A stretch of DNA of 64,000 bases, from the NCBI GenBank assembly GCA_022497155.1, contig MU385759.1, forward strand, positions 1-64,000. The letters are read 5' to 3'. The stretch is from Whalleya microplaca (Eukaryota > Ascomycota > Sordariomycetes > Xylariales > Xylariaceae). Positions 48,820 through 59,491 of the stretch are shown here, in pieces. Position 1 is the stretch's first letter. The number at the start of each line of letters is the position of its first letter. The notes beneath the pieces are model-generated. The model did not search any database. It was not told the DNA's origin and worked only from the letters and a program-made list of their open reading frames with translations. The position numbers were made by a program, and so were the translations under genes.

Positions 48820-49917
48820 TGCGACGGTTGAGTACGAGCTCACAGAAATCAGTCGTCTTTTCTGGGATGGCGGGGTATTTGCCGATGATGTCAAAGTCGT
48901 AAAACTCGTGATACTATTCTTAGTCGAATATCTAAAACTCGCAAGTAGAGGACTACTAGAAAAAGTTCGTGGTCGTAAGAGGCCTTTTTTATTCAGATGG
49001 AGATATCAGTTATAGCACTGATAGAGTTGAAACAAAGGTGATTAATTAACATACCAAAAACCGAATGCGTGGAACGCCGGCTCCTTATGACGGATCGCAC
49101 AAGTGGATGGATACACAGACAATGGGTCATATTTTGAGACTAATACATGTGATACTGCAATGGTCTGACTCGCTATCGGTACCTAGGTGTAGGCGGGTTT
49201 GGATGATGACAAAGCGTTTCGAAGCTATGTGCCTTGATAGGCTTTTTCCACAAGCTCGAGCAGGTCTGCAACTTCGGCAAGCTTCCCATCCGAATTTCTT
49301 TAATAATGCGTCCAGCTTTGGTCCGCCTGGACGCCAATGACGTGATGGATCCTTGTCTCACTTACCGTATTAGGAAAATTTCTAGCTAGCTGTAGGAGCT
49401 TGGGCCTCCTGTTCACGTACCTGCGTACTTAGGTGGACACCTAGAAGCACGGTGCCTCGGTGTGGTTATTGTTCCGCTTTGCCGTCTTCGAGTACGAGTT
49501 ATTATTTGGAGTAACCTATTCCGTAGACTTGATAAGTATGACACTATCAGTGGTCCCTACTACTTACATAAGAAACTGTTAGAGGAATACCTTACTCTAG
49601 ATCCTTTTGATACTACATACTGCCCCTCAGCACGGCCTGGCAGCCTGGAAAGGTCGACGTTCGATTCACGTTTCTATCGTTCGATGCCTTGGTGAGCTTG
49701 CAATGCTTTGTCTTCTATGATTGGCAGCTGTCACCACTCGACGGCACGATCCGAAGAGCTTCTCGAGTTGCCTAGCAGCCTACGTATCGGTGGCATAGTC
49801 TTTATGGCATAGTTTTTATAGCCTGTAGAATGGTCTCAAGCATGTGAAGCCGAACATCCCAAGACGATTCCTAATCTTACCCCGACCAGCGCCGGTCGGT
49901 CATGTCAAGTTAAAACA
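48820..49917. other. divergent promoter region, Gpx / Tda3-like genes
   Basis: A 1.1-kb spacer between divergent genes. Short ORFs only; nothing recognised. Confidence 0.55.
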
Positions 49918-51445
49918 ATGGATAGCCGTGTGCCTCAACCGCGACACATTGTCATTATAGGTATGTTCCTAGCTAGCAGTTTTTAGTTGGGGCCCTTCAT
50001 CCCTCTTTTACTATGTATGTCGCTGTGTCTTTCCAAGGTCCCCCCTATCTACGTGTACCTACGGAGCTTGGATTGACCCAGCACAAAGGATCATCAGGGC
50101 GGGCAAACAGGTCCACTAATTGGCAATTCCAGGAGGTGGTGTAATCGGCACAACAACAGCATACTATCTGACGCGACACCCGTCCTTCATTCCCGCGATC
50201 CACCACATCACAATACTAGAGGCAACCTCAATAGCTTCAGCGGCATCGGGGAAAGCAGGCGGTCTAATCGCCTTGTGGGCGTACCCAACGTGTCTCGTCC
50301 CGCTGTCCTACCGTCTCCATGCCGAGCTGGCAGACGAGCATGGCGGCGCCGATAGATGGGGCTACCGGCGGCTGGGCTGCGGCCAGCTGACAGCTTCACT
50401 AAAGAAGAACAATGGCAAGAGCAAGCTCGCGAACGCGTCCGGCAAGATAAAAAAGGAGAGCAGTCCTAATCAGGTCAACCAGCAGCAGCAGCAGCAGCAG
50501 AAGATCCAGCAGGACGGACAGCAGGAATGGCAGAAGCTCCCGAAGCAGGACAAGGCCGCTGCTTCGCTGCTCCACGAGTCCGTGCTGCCCGCCGACCTAG
50601 ACTGGATCAACGCGAGCCTCGTGCGCGAGTACGACGAGATGGGACTGCCGGGCTACACGGAGACGGCGCAGGTGCACCCGTACCAGTTCACGACGTCGAT
50701 GGCGACGCTAGCGCGCGAGCGCGGCGCCGAGATCCGGCTTAGCGCGCAGGTGACCAGCATCGGACTGAACAAGAGCGAGAGCGCGGTGTCGAGCGTCTCG
50801 TACGTGGACCGGACCTCGGGCGCGACGCGGACGGTGGAGGGCGTGACGGATGTGGTGGTGGCCGCGGGGCCGTGGACGGGCCGCCTGCTGCCGAAGACCA
50901 AGGTGGAGGGCCTGCGCGCGCACAGCGTCGTGTTCGCCGCGGACGTCAGCCCGTACGCGGTGTTCACGAACATCGCGCTGCCGCTGGACTGGGTGCCGGC
51001 GCACCGGGCGGCGCGCGGCGAGCGGCGCACGCACAGGGGCAACGTCGACCCGGAGATCTACGCCCGCCCCGGCGGCGAGGTCTACGCGTGCGGCGAGCCC
51101 GACCCCAACCTCCCGCTCCCGGACACCGCCGACCTCGTCCAGTGCGACGACGCCCAGTGCGACGACCTGGTGGCGTACATCGCCACCGTCAGCCCCGTGC
51201 TCGGCGCCGCGCCCATCGCCGCGAGGCAGGCCTGCTATCTCCCGCGACACATGCGCCAGGGGCAAGAGAGCGCGCCGCTGATCGGCGGCACCGGCGTCCG
51301 GGGCCTGTGGGTTGCGTCGGGGCATACCTGCTGGGGCATCCAGAACGGGCCGGCGACGGGGAAGCTGATGAGTGAGTTCATCTTCGACGGCGAGGCGAAG
51401 AGCGCGGATATCGCCGAGCTGGATCCGCGGAAGTTCAAAGTGTGA
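49918..51445 (+). CDS. Tda3-like FAD-dependent oxidoreductase (DAO superfamily)
   Basis: Exons 49918-49960 and 50133-51445 (172-bp intron, phase 1) give 451 aa. The intron splits the dinucleotide-binding motif: HIVIIG is joined to GGVIGTTTAYYL, forming the GxGxxG Rossmann loop at residues ~10-27. An acidic residue ending the second strand (ITILEA) would bind the FAD ribose. The C-terminus ASGHTCWGIQNGPATGKLMSEFIFDG and ...IAELDPRKF closely resemble yeast Tda3 and its fungal relatives, whose substrate is not firmly known. Relative to the family core, residues ~100-155 look like an inserted Lys/Gln-rich linker with seven consecutive glutamines (131-137). The second half is much more GC-rich than the first. 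No peroxisomal tail is seen. Confidence 0.85.
50480..50500 (+). repeat. (CAG)7 coding polyglutamine tract
   Basis: Seven CAG codons inside the Tda3-like gene encode Gln131-137, within a low-complexity insert between conserved parts of the enzyme. Confidence 0.9.
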
Positions 51446-52787
51446 AGTGACATAGGTAGGGGCCCGGGAAAACGCGGGAGGGTAGGATATGACGACATGC
51501 GCGTGGGATGGAGGCCCTTCATCATCCAGAGGAGAGTGGGATAGGGCTTGCGTGTTTGCTCTCCTCCTCTACTTCTCCGTTGGACTTGGCTCGTGCGCGC
51601 GTATGCGTGGAGGAAAGATAAGGATATCGTCGGATATTTCATCCCACGCGAACCAAGTTTCGAGGCTGAGCGGACGAGAGAGACGTATGTATGTACATGC
51701 ATATGCGGAGGGGAGAGCCCGAATCATCGCTAAGGCCTGCCCTTCGCGACGCGCGAGACTAGCGTCCGCCTGCCGCCAAGACGGCATAGGCAGTTGATTG
51801 ACTCACCTTATTTTGACGACGAGCGATAGATGGGGATGAAGATCATCGTTAGAAGCCTTCGGCAGGCGGCAAGGGCAAGGGACCCCCCGTGGGGTTCCCC
51901 GGGGTACGATACAGAGATCGCCACGGAATATATTGCTGATCTACGCCAGAGGGCGTTCATGAGACCCGGGCACACGTGTGCAGGTGGACAGCACAGCGGG
52001 TTCGGCTGTTACTCAAATATAATATAAATGCCTCAAAAAACGTGTGCGAAGGTTTTCTGCAGATCATGTTCTAAACGGGTGATGCTGAAGCTCAGGGTCC
52101 TCGCGAGGATACCCAGTCAGTTTTATGTTGATTGACCGATTGATGGGTTGATCTATCAATCACATGCCATTTTAAGTCGCAACGACAGGTACGGCCGTTA
52201 TCTAGCCCGTATGCCATCTATAATTGATTTCATGGTAATGGTATGGCTAAAATAAAAAAAGGTAGATAGTGAACACCTCGCTATCGTGACGATAGCGAGA
52301 TCTAACATTGAATGCAGCCATGTAGATATGCAACGCCGCGGGTTTCCTTTCCTCCTTAAACTGAAGAGCCAATGGGTCTTTCTCCATCAGACAGACCCAG
52401 GGGGGTTGTTTCGTAAGGCTAACGAACGTTACAACGTTTCCTGTTGTCCGACATCGGTGTCGAGTTCATACCTACAACGTACGTATATATTCGTGTGACC
52501 ACGCACGTCATAATTGGCAGTCAAGCCGATAAGAGAAAAAGAGAAAGAGATTGGGAGAGTTGAGGAGGAGCGTATTTCTCAACTCCCATCAAGGCCTGAG
52601 CCTCAATCCTTATCCCCGGGATTTAGACCCCGCACTTTCCAAGAATAGGGGGATCAACGGCAGGCGGCTAATATGGACGGACATATAGCCAGCTATCCAG
52701 CCAGTTACTTAGCTAGCCAGCCAGCCCTGTGGTTTCACAGCACAGCTAAGCACAGCGAAACCAACTCCCAGTACCCGTTTTTTTGCA
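51446..52787. other. convergent spacer with a hairpin
   Basis: About 1.3 kb between the convergent Tda3-like and aldolase genes. No supported ORF; contains the 23-bp hairpin at 52277-52299. Confidence 0.55.
52277..52299. repeat. perfect hairpin, 10-bp stem, 3-nt loop
   Basis: CTCGCTATCG, loop TGA, then CGATAGCGAG. It lies downstream of the aldolase stop codon (on the minus strand) by about 490 bp. It could be an RNA 3'-end structure or a protein site; no function is shown. Confidence 0.6.
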
Positions 52788-53765
52788 TCACAAAGACTTC
52801 TCGACCTCCATCACTTCGCTTATGCCACTCGCAATGGCTGCAACCCTGGCCTTATCTAGACGCTTCAGCGGCCGCCGAGGATAGCCGCCGTAGCCAAAGT
52901 AGCTCTGGATGGCCTGCTTGGTGCCCGCGATTGCCGCCTTGGTCAGGTACCAGTCGCCGCGCGAGAGGACCTTCTGCAGCGCGATCGCCTCCTCCGTCTT
53001 GCCCTCCGCATACAGGTTCCATACCTTGACGCAGACCTTGGGCATGACGTTTGCGCCGCCTGCGATGATTCCGCTTCCCCCCGATACCAGCGTCTGCACC
53101 GTAAAGTCGCACATACCCCCAAAAGCCATATAGCCGCTCCCTTCAGAGGCTGGTGTCTTCGCATTCGTAGCGAGCGCTACTCGCGTGAGCTTGCCCGTGT
53201 TGCCGCATGTGAACTTGGTTCCGATGATGTTCGGATGCTGGGCGAGTCTGGTAAGCACATCCGAGTCCATATCAATGCCGGCTACCGCCCCAGGATAGTT
53301 GTACAAAATGAGTGGTAGAGGGCTGCCGTCCGCTACGGCCGTAAAATACCCTTCTATGGCTTCTTCGTCGAATTGGGCTCGGTAATAGCTCGGTGGGAGT
53401 AAGAGAACATAATCTCCACCGGCTGCTTCGGACTCTTTGCAGAGCTCGATAGTTCCCTTAACGCTCCCCTCTGTAGCCCCAACGACAATTGGTGTCGAGG
53501 TGAAACCAGCAGCATCTAGAGCTTCTCTGGTGGCTCGCGTAACCGCTATCTTCTCCTCGCGTGTGCAATGGATAGCTTCTCCGTTCGAACCCATGGTGAC
53601 TAAACCTGCAAGACCGTCTCTAGCGAGACGTTCCGCGTGCTTCTTGATGATGGGGATATCGAGCTCCTCGGTCTCGGGATCGAAGAAGGTCATTGTGGGA
53701 GCGTAGATACCACATGGCAGTGGCCGCCTTGTAGTCGTGTGATCATTGGCTTTGGAGGTAGTCAT
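52788..53765 (-). CDS. DHDPS/NAL-family aldolase
   Basis: Intronless, 325 aa, a class I aldolase of the dihydrodipicolinate synthase superfamily (TIM barrel). Visible residues are the substrate carboxylate-binding loop GSNGEA (59-64), catalytic Tyr155 in LILYNYPGAVAGID, and the Schiff-base Lys184 in IIGTKFTCGNTGK. Fungi make lysine by the aminoadipate route, so true DapA function is unlikely. Known fungal relatives cleave 2-keto-3-deoxy sugar acids (LGA1/GaaC in D-galacturonate catabolism) or 4-hydroxy-2-oxoglutarate. It is divergent from a Gfo/Idh/MocA oxidoreductase and convergent with a Tda3-like oxidase, which fits small-molecule catabolism. The C-terminal KSL does not match the usual peroxisomal signal. 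The first ATG of the frame is used. Confidence 0.88.
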   Translation of the reverse strand: MTTSKANDHTTTRRPLPCGIYAPTMTFFDPETEELDIPIIKKHAERLARDGLAGLVTMGSNGEAIHCTREEKIAVTRATREALDAAGFTSTPIVVGATEGSVKGTIELCKESEAAGGDYVLLLPPSYYRAQFDEEAIEGYFTAVADGSPLPLILYNYPGAVAGIDMDSDVLTRLAQHPNIIGTKFTCGNTGKLTRVALATNAKTPASEGSGYMAFGGMCDFTVQTLVSGGSGIIAGGANVMPKVCVKVWNLYAEGKTEEAIALQKVLSRGDWYLTKAAIAGTKQAIQSYFGYGGYPRRPLKRLDKARVAAIASGISEVMEVEKSL

Positions 53766-56700
53766 GCTTTCATGCGAAGTTGTAATAATACAACTGGAAG
53801 AGAGCTGAGAACGGTGTAGTAAAACCTGTGGAGTTAAGTGTAGGCCGAAGTATAGGAGCTCTAATCAGGAGGGGAACAAGAGAGCGAGGCGCCACGAGAA
53901 GGGAACGACGAGAAGAATAAGGGGCCCATAGCTAAATTTATATGATCCAGAGCAGAGTAGCTACCAGACGGGAATAGGATGGTTTTTTCTCATAACCTAA
54001 TTGTTTTGTCTCTTCGAGTTACATGCAACATGTTGCGGGGTGTGGGTCAGCAAAGTACGAGGACAGGCATCTTACTAGTATTAGCTTTCTTTTGCTCGCC
54101 ACGACATTGGTCCGAAGAAGGCGACCACTGGGCTGCCTCAAGGACCCGAACAACTACTAAGACGAAGAAAAAAGAAGCTAAGGAGATTAGGAATAGTACG
54201 AAGGGGCAAAGGGTCACTTTCTGTGGGATCGGAAAGTTATGGAGAAGCTGCTAAAGGGCCATTGTGGATGGGCCGAATGCCTCAACAGCCCTGTAACAGG
54301 CGAACCACTTGCACTTCAGTCTTATATCGAAGCAATATAGAGTAATTGGATCAAAGGAGTCACGCAGACAACCCTCAATCCACAACCTTACAGAACCAGG
54401 GCATGGAAACATCGGGCTGTTACAGCAATACCCAACGAGGGTTGACCGCATGGCTGATGAGTTGCAGCTGCAACCAAGGACTTGATCCAAGGGAATGGTC
54501 CAGAAGTTGTTGAGTGCTTGCGTATTGTACTATATTCGGCAGCTGCGCACACTGAGATTAATGAGGTACCTAGGTTGCTATAGTAGTATTCCTAGTAGTG
54601 CCACTATTGGCTGAATACATGCAGCAACTATGGGTACGCTCCTCAGAAACTGGGCTGATGTGAGTCGTGATGATCTGCAGGAGAGTCGATCAAGACCAGG
54701 GACGATATAAATAAGGAACGGGAAATGACGACACGCCAACGACAACAGAGATAGAGTAGGAAAGCCGAGGAAGCCGTGTTTGATATTTCGAGTATGAGTG
54801 GCCATGGGAATGCCGTCGGTACGCTGAGAACTCAGCAAAGACGTCATTCGCATACAGCAAAGGCATCTTGTGACCCCTCCTGAGAATGCCACCGGGGTTA
54901 GGAGACTACCACTTAGGAGGCGGTCAAACCGAGTCGTCAAATTACAGCCGTTGGAGGGTGGTCGTTGGGTGCGTATGGAGCAATTTCGCTTGAGTTTGAA
55001 GCATTTAGCTGTGGTCGACGTGTGGTAGAAGAAATGGGGTCAGATATTTACTCCCCATGTACTCCAGAGTGGTTCAGATAGATGAAATTGGCATAACTTG
55101 TACAGACAAGGCTACGTGTCCGTGCAATGGCAGTTGTCAGATGAATGTTTGAACCAAGAACGTTGGTTGGGATTACTATTCCCCCTAATACCTTTAGTCC
55201 TATAGTCTAGGATAGCAAGGTAGTTGGGAGAACTCGGAAAAAGGCAAACAGCTCGCTTGTAGTCTAGGGACTTTCCATGACAGCCTTATCGAGGCACAGA
55301 CCGGACTAGTCAGACGGCTATCGGCTCCCGGGGTATTTCGAGCTAGAAGTTTTTCCTCCAGTCAAGAGGCAGCAAGGACTTCAACTTACCTATCACGTAC
55401 AGAAAGGAAGTTTCTCTCGTGCGAGTTCGGGCGACGTTCGACGTATGTTGTCGTTTGAGCCAGGTGCAATGTAACTTTCTGTACCTTCCGGCCCCGGCCC
55501 CTGCTTCGGTACTTTTTGAAGCTATCGTATAACAAACGCAGAATCGCGACGTCTCACAAAAGAAAACTCCGAGAGAAAGGTGTGAACCATTTAGCCTGAT
55601 GACATCTTTCCGCAGCATAGGTTACAGTTAGCTATTATTTCGAATTTCTGCTCGTGTGAGTGATGCGAAATAGGAAGGTCTTAATGACGCCCTGTGGTGA
55701 TGTTCATCTAACTGAGAACCTGGAAAGTGAAATGGAGGAATTGAAGAGATGGCATTGGATGGAGTCGACGCCGGTACCGAAGTGAGCACATCCTGGAGTA
55801 TTCCAGTACACGTAGGTGGGGGCGGGGCACTTTTATGGGTCTCGAAGTTCACTGCAAGGTCCGACAACTGCTGAATGGTGTGCAACAGTGATGATCAATG
55901 CAAACCAATTCTTATCAGATCTCGAAAATATTGTAATTAATCATGCAAGTTGAGCTCTATAATAAGTTATGGTAACAAGAGCCTCTCCTGGCTTGATGTG
56001 CTTGTAGCGGGAGACTATAAATGAGGTACCTATGTACAACCTAACATCGAGAATAAAAACCGGGACCTGCCTCCCTGTACAGAATGTAATGGTGGGGTAT
56101 TCAATGGCGGGGTATTCGAAGCTCTCCAATATGCCCCTCCTTGTGCTGTCAGCATCAACAAGACATGTTCGACTACTTACATTATGATATTACACCGACC
56201 ATAACATCATATGCCACTCTTGTAACTATTATGTATTCCCATCTTTGCTTGACTTTGTAATTCTCTTGGGAGTGGCTTTTGACATTATGCACTTCTGAAG
56301 CTACTCCATCGAGAAAATCAGTAGAAATATGAAAGCTAAATTACACCAATCTCGGCTTCGTATGCCTTAAGTCAATCGGTTTGATGCAAAATACTAACAG
56401 CCAACGGCCGCAATATTCACATAATACATGCATGTGTTGATCAACTCAATAGCATATGGTTTCACAACTGTCAACCCTTTCTAGGCCTACGTCGTAACTT
56501 ATATCCAATTTCCTATGTAGATAGTTTCCATCTATTAATAAACTACATATACATGAGTACTTACTATGTCTAACTTAGCGGCTGTCGTTCCCCCGCGATT
56601 ACTGACGATTTCTCCAGTTGCCCCTCAATTTTTCCGTCTAATATATGTCCATATATTCGTAATTGTCTTCGTCAGGATAGCTCCCCAGGTCATACTTTGA

Positions 56701-56840
56701 CTGTCTGCTTTACATCAGAGAAGAGTTTCTTGTCTGTCACTTTCTGTATCTCGTGTGTTCATGTGTTCGTGTATTTGACATTCTTGCTAGAACTCATTAA
56801 TTTCTCGTTTCTTAAAGTTGGCTCAACATACAACCCCAGG
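53766..56840. promoter_or_regulatory. 3.1-kb divergent intergenic region, aldolase / oxidoreductase
   Basis: Separates two divergently transcribed metabolic genes. ORFs inside (54578-54940 and 55343-55618 on the minus strand) resemble nothing known. The segment probably holds both promoters; no specific operator was recognised. Confidence 0.4.
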
Positions 56841-58260
56841 ATGGCAGCAGAATCGATCAAGTCGGTCATCGTCCCGACTAGCTCCCCCTCCCCTCTCAAT
56901 GTGTTGATGGTATGAGTGAATTAGGCATAAACCTTAAGAGATGCGCTACTGATACTGATGCGATCTTCTAGGTTGGGACAGGCGAATATACGACTGGCTT
57001 TGTGGGAGGCGGAGCTTCAGGATCAGACAAGAAGGTTGGGGTTGTGGGCTTGACGCTTTTCGATCTTCGTCGACGAGGAAAAGTGGCTAAACTATCAATG
57101 GTTGGCACGAATGGAACCAAATTCCCTGCTATCAGTGAGTGACTTGATTATTCGGTATGGTCTCTGCGAATCGGCTCGGTATTAACACCTAAACAGGGCA
57201 ACACCTCGAGACCAATATCTCAAAAGTCTACAACGGCCTAGACTCATCTTTCGACTCTTACCCAGAAAACGATGTCAAGGACCCTGATTCTTACAAAACT
57301 GCCATTGACGCCTTGAAGCCCGGCGACGCGATCACTATCTTCACTCCGGACACAACCCACTTTCCAATAGCACTCTATGCGATTGAACGAGGTATACACG
57401 TCTTGATAACCAAGCCTGCCGTCAAAACCCTGGAACACCATCAAACGCTCATCGAAGCCGCTAAGAAGCACAATGTCTACGTCTATATCGAGCACCACAA
57501 GCGGTTCGATCCAGCATACGCTGACGCTAAGTTCAAGGCACAGAAACTGGGCGACTTCAATTACTTCTACAGCTACATGTCTCAGCCTAAGTCGCAGCTT
57601 GAAACCTTCAAAGCCTGGGCTGGTGTTGACTCTGACATCTCGTACTACTTGAACAGTCATCACATTGATATTTGTGACTCGATGGCCTCGCAGTTGGGAT
57701 TCGTACCCGTGAAGGTCTCCGCATCTGCGGCGAAGGGCATTGCTACCAGTCTTGGATGCAACGAAGCGACGGAGGATACTATTACGGTGATGGTCACCTG
57801 GCAGAAAAAGGGTGATTCGAGTAAAATTGCAACTGGAGTGTATACGGCATCGTGGACTGCGCCGCAGAAAGCGGGTGTCCATTCTAATCAGTACTTCCAC
57901 TACATGGCGTCGGGTGGTGAAATCCGCATCAACCAGGCTAAGCGCGGATACGACGTCGCTGAGGACACGGCTGGCCAGCTCGTGTGGTACAATCCTTTCT
58001 ATATGAAGTATGCGCCGGATGAGGAAGGAAACTTCAATGGGCAGACTGGCTACGGGTATATCTCCTTCGAGAAGTTTGTCGATGGATGCCGCGCGGTCAA
58101 CGCCGGCACGCTTAAGCCGGCTGATCTGGATGCGCGAGGACTTCCAACGTTAAATAACACCATAGCCACAACGGCTATCCTCGAGGCAGGTCGACGGAGT
58201 ATAGATGAGAACCGTGAGATCACGATATCGATTACAAATGGGGTTTGGCATCTCGGCTAA
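56841..58260 (+). CDS. Gfo/Idh/MocA-family NAD(P)-dependent oxidoreductase
   Basis: Exons 56841-56909, 56972-57134 and 57197-58260 join in phase to 431 aa; introns are 62 bp each with clean GT-AG ends. The Rossmann nucleotide-binding loop [14 protein letters not shown] lies at about residues 24-37, followed by [30 protein letters not shown] (in pieces, 126-155), where TKPAVKT replaces the EKP motif of the family with its lysine. A likely catalytic pair lies in [10 protein letters not shown] (231-240). The C-terminal part forms the alpha/beta substrate domain. Members oxidise sugars, inositols or their derivatives; the substrate here is unknown. The extra GASGSDKK stretch near residue 38-44 is typical of fungal members, to my recollection. 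Cytosolic, no targeting signal. Confidence 0.87.
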
Positions 58261-58999
58261 GTATTGTCCATATTAGTACAATAAGACAATTGGAAGTCGT
58301 CACAGTAGCAGCATCGAGCATCATTCGACTAAGAATAATGAGCCAATCGTTGAATTACCGAAGCGCGTAATGAAGCACGACCGGTGTACGCGCACAGCCA
58401 CAGGCTGAGTAGCACAGCCACTTCTGGTCAGCCTCAAGGCCCTCCTAACGACAGTCGACGAAACGTCGTGTGTTTGCAGTTGTATTAGAATGACATTGAC
58501 ATTTACAGCCCAAAAAAAACTTAAAGATTGATTAACATGAAGAAGTAAAGAATAGTTAAGAGCTATTTAACTTTCTTATGATTATCGACATCAATCAAAT
58601 TTTCCTGATCAGATTATCAGACGATATAAGCAGATAAGGTGGCAGATCAGATTTACCATAGCTGAACTGGGCTGAGCTGATGATACGACCTTGCATCTGA
58701 GACGTTTGATCACCCAGTCCGAAACTTCGGATACCCTTTAACTATAAATCTGTGCCTATCTCAAAACATTGTTTCAATGGGGGCCAGAGTGTATGTATGT
58801 AGGTCCTAAATCTGTATTCTCAAAAGGTAGGTTCTTTCTCATTTTCTTGTCTTGTCATGAGTTGATCTCTCCACCTGCTGCCCTTCGCTTTCGCCTTCGC
58901 TTCGTCCGTTTTTCGATTCTTGTATACAATATTGTACTTTTCGTGGCAGGCCACGACTCCTAATATTTCGATCCTTTTCTTGGTTCACCCGAAAACAAA
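58261..58999. other. intergenic, promoter of the secreted protein gene
   Basis: About 740 bp between two plus-strand genes. A TATAAA-like element (CTATAAATC) is near 58741. No ORF supported. Confidence 0.5.
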
Positions 59000-59491
59000 A
59001 TGGCCACCATGTTCCGCACACCACTCACCTGTCTCGTGTTCCTCCTCTCCATCTTCAACATCACAACGGCCCAGCTCGATGGCAGCACGCACGATGCCTT
59101 GGAACCCCGCCAGAGCCCCAACGCAAACGCGGCCAACTCGCCCGTCTGCCAAAACTACGCACTGGTAGCCAACCTCTCCACCGTGGCCCTGAACTCGACC
59201 TACCGCGCCGCCTACATGCGCTCCTCGCCGCTGGGGACCTTCGCCGCCCGCACCATCCTGGACGTCCAGAAGCCGAAGCTGATGGCGATGATGATGGATC
59301 CGCAGCTGAACCAGGAGTGCGGGAACCTGACCCAGGTCGCCATCGACGCCGCTGCTGTTAACCTCACCAACAACGTCGTGCTGGAGCTGGCGGTCCAGGC
59401 GGCTCCGGGTATCGAGACCGCGGATCCGGCAATGCCCATCCTCACGGTTATTATCTTCATCATGATGGGTGGGACGTGGCTATGTATATAA
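59000..59491 (+). CDS. small secreted glycoprotein with hydrophobic C-tail
   Basis: Single exon, 163 aa, unknown family. Residues 1-24 are a signal peptide (TPLTCLVFLLSIFNITTA, likely cleaved before Gln25). The mature part has two cysteines (PVCQNY and NQECGNL) that could form one disulfide and several N-glycosylation sequons (NLS, NST, NLT twice). The last ~17 residues (MPILTVIIFIMMGGTWLCI) are hydrophobic, as in a GPI-attachment signal or a tail anchor. So it is probably a cell-surface protein. The ATG used has an ACAAAATGG context; an in-frame ATG three codons later is equally possible. It could be an adhesin-like or wall protein; no enzymatic motif is visible. Confidence 0.75.
   Translation: MATMFRTPLTCLVFLLSIFNITTAQLDGSTHDALEPRQSPNANAANSPVCQNYALVANLSTVALNSTYRAAYMRSSPLGTFAARTILDVQKPKLMAMMMDPQLNQECGNLTQVAIDAAAVNLTNNVVLELAVQAAPGIETADPAMPILTVIIFIMMGGTWLCI

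Noticed and set aside
52788..53765. True dihydrodipicolinate synthase of lysine biosynthesis
   Set aside because: Fungi use the aminoadipate pathway; the family has other aldolases that fit better.
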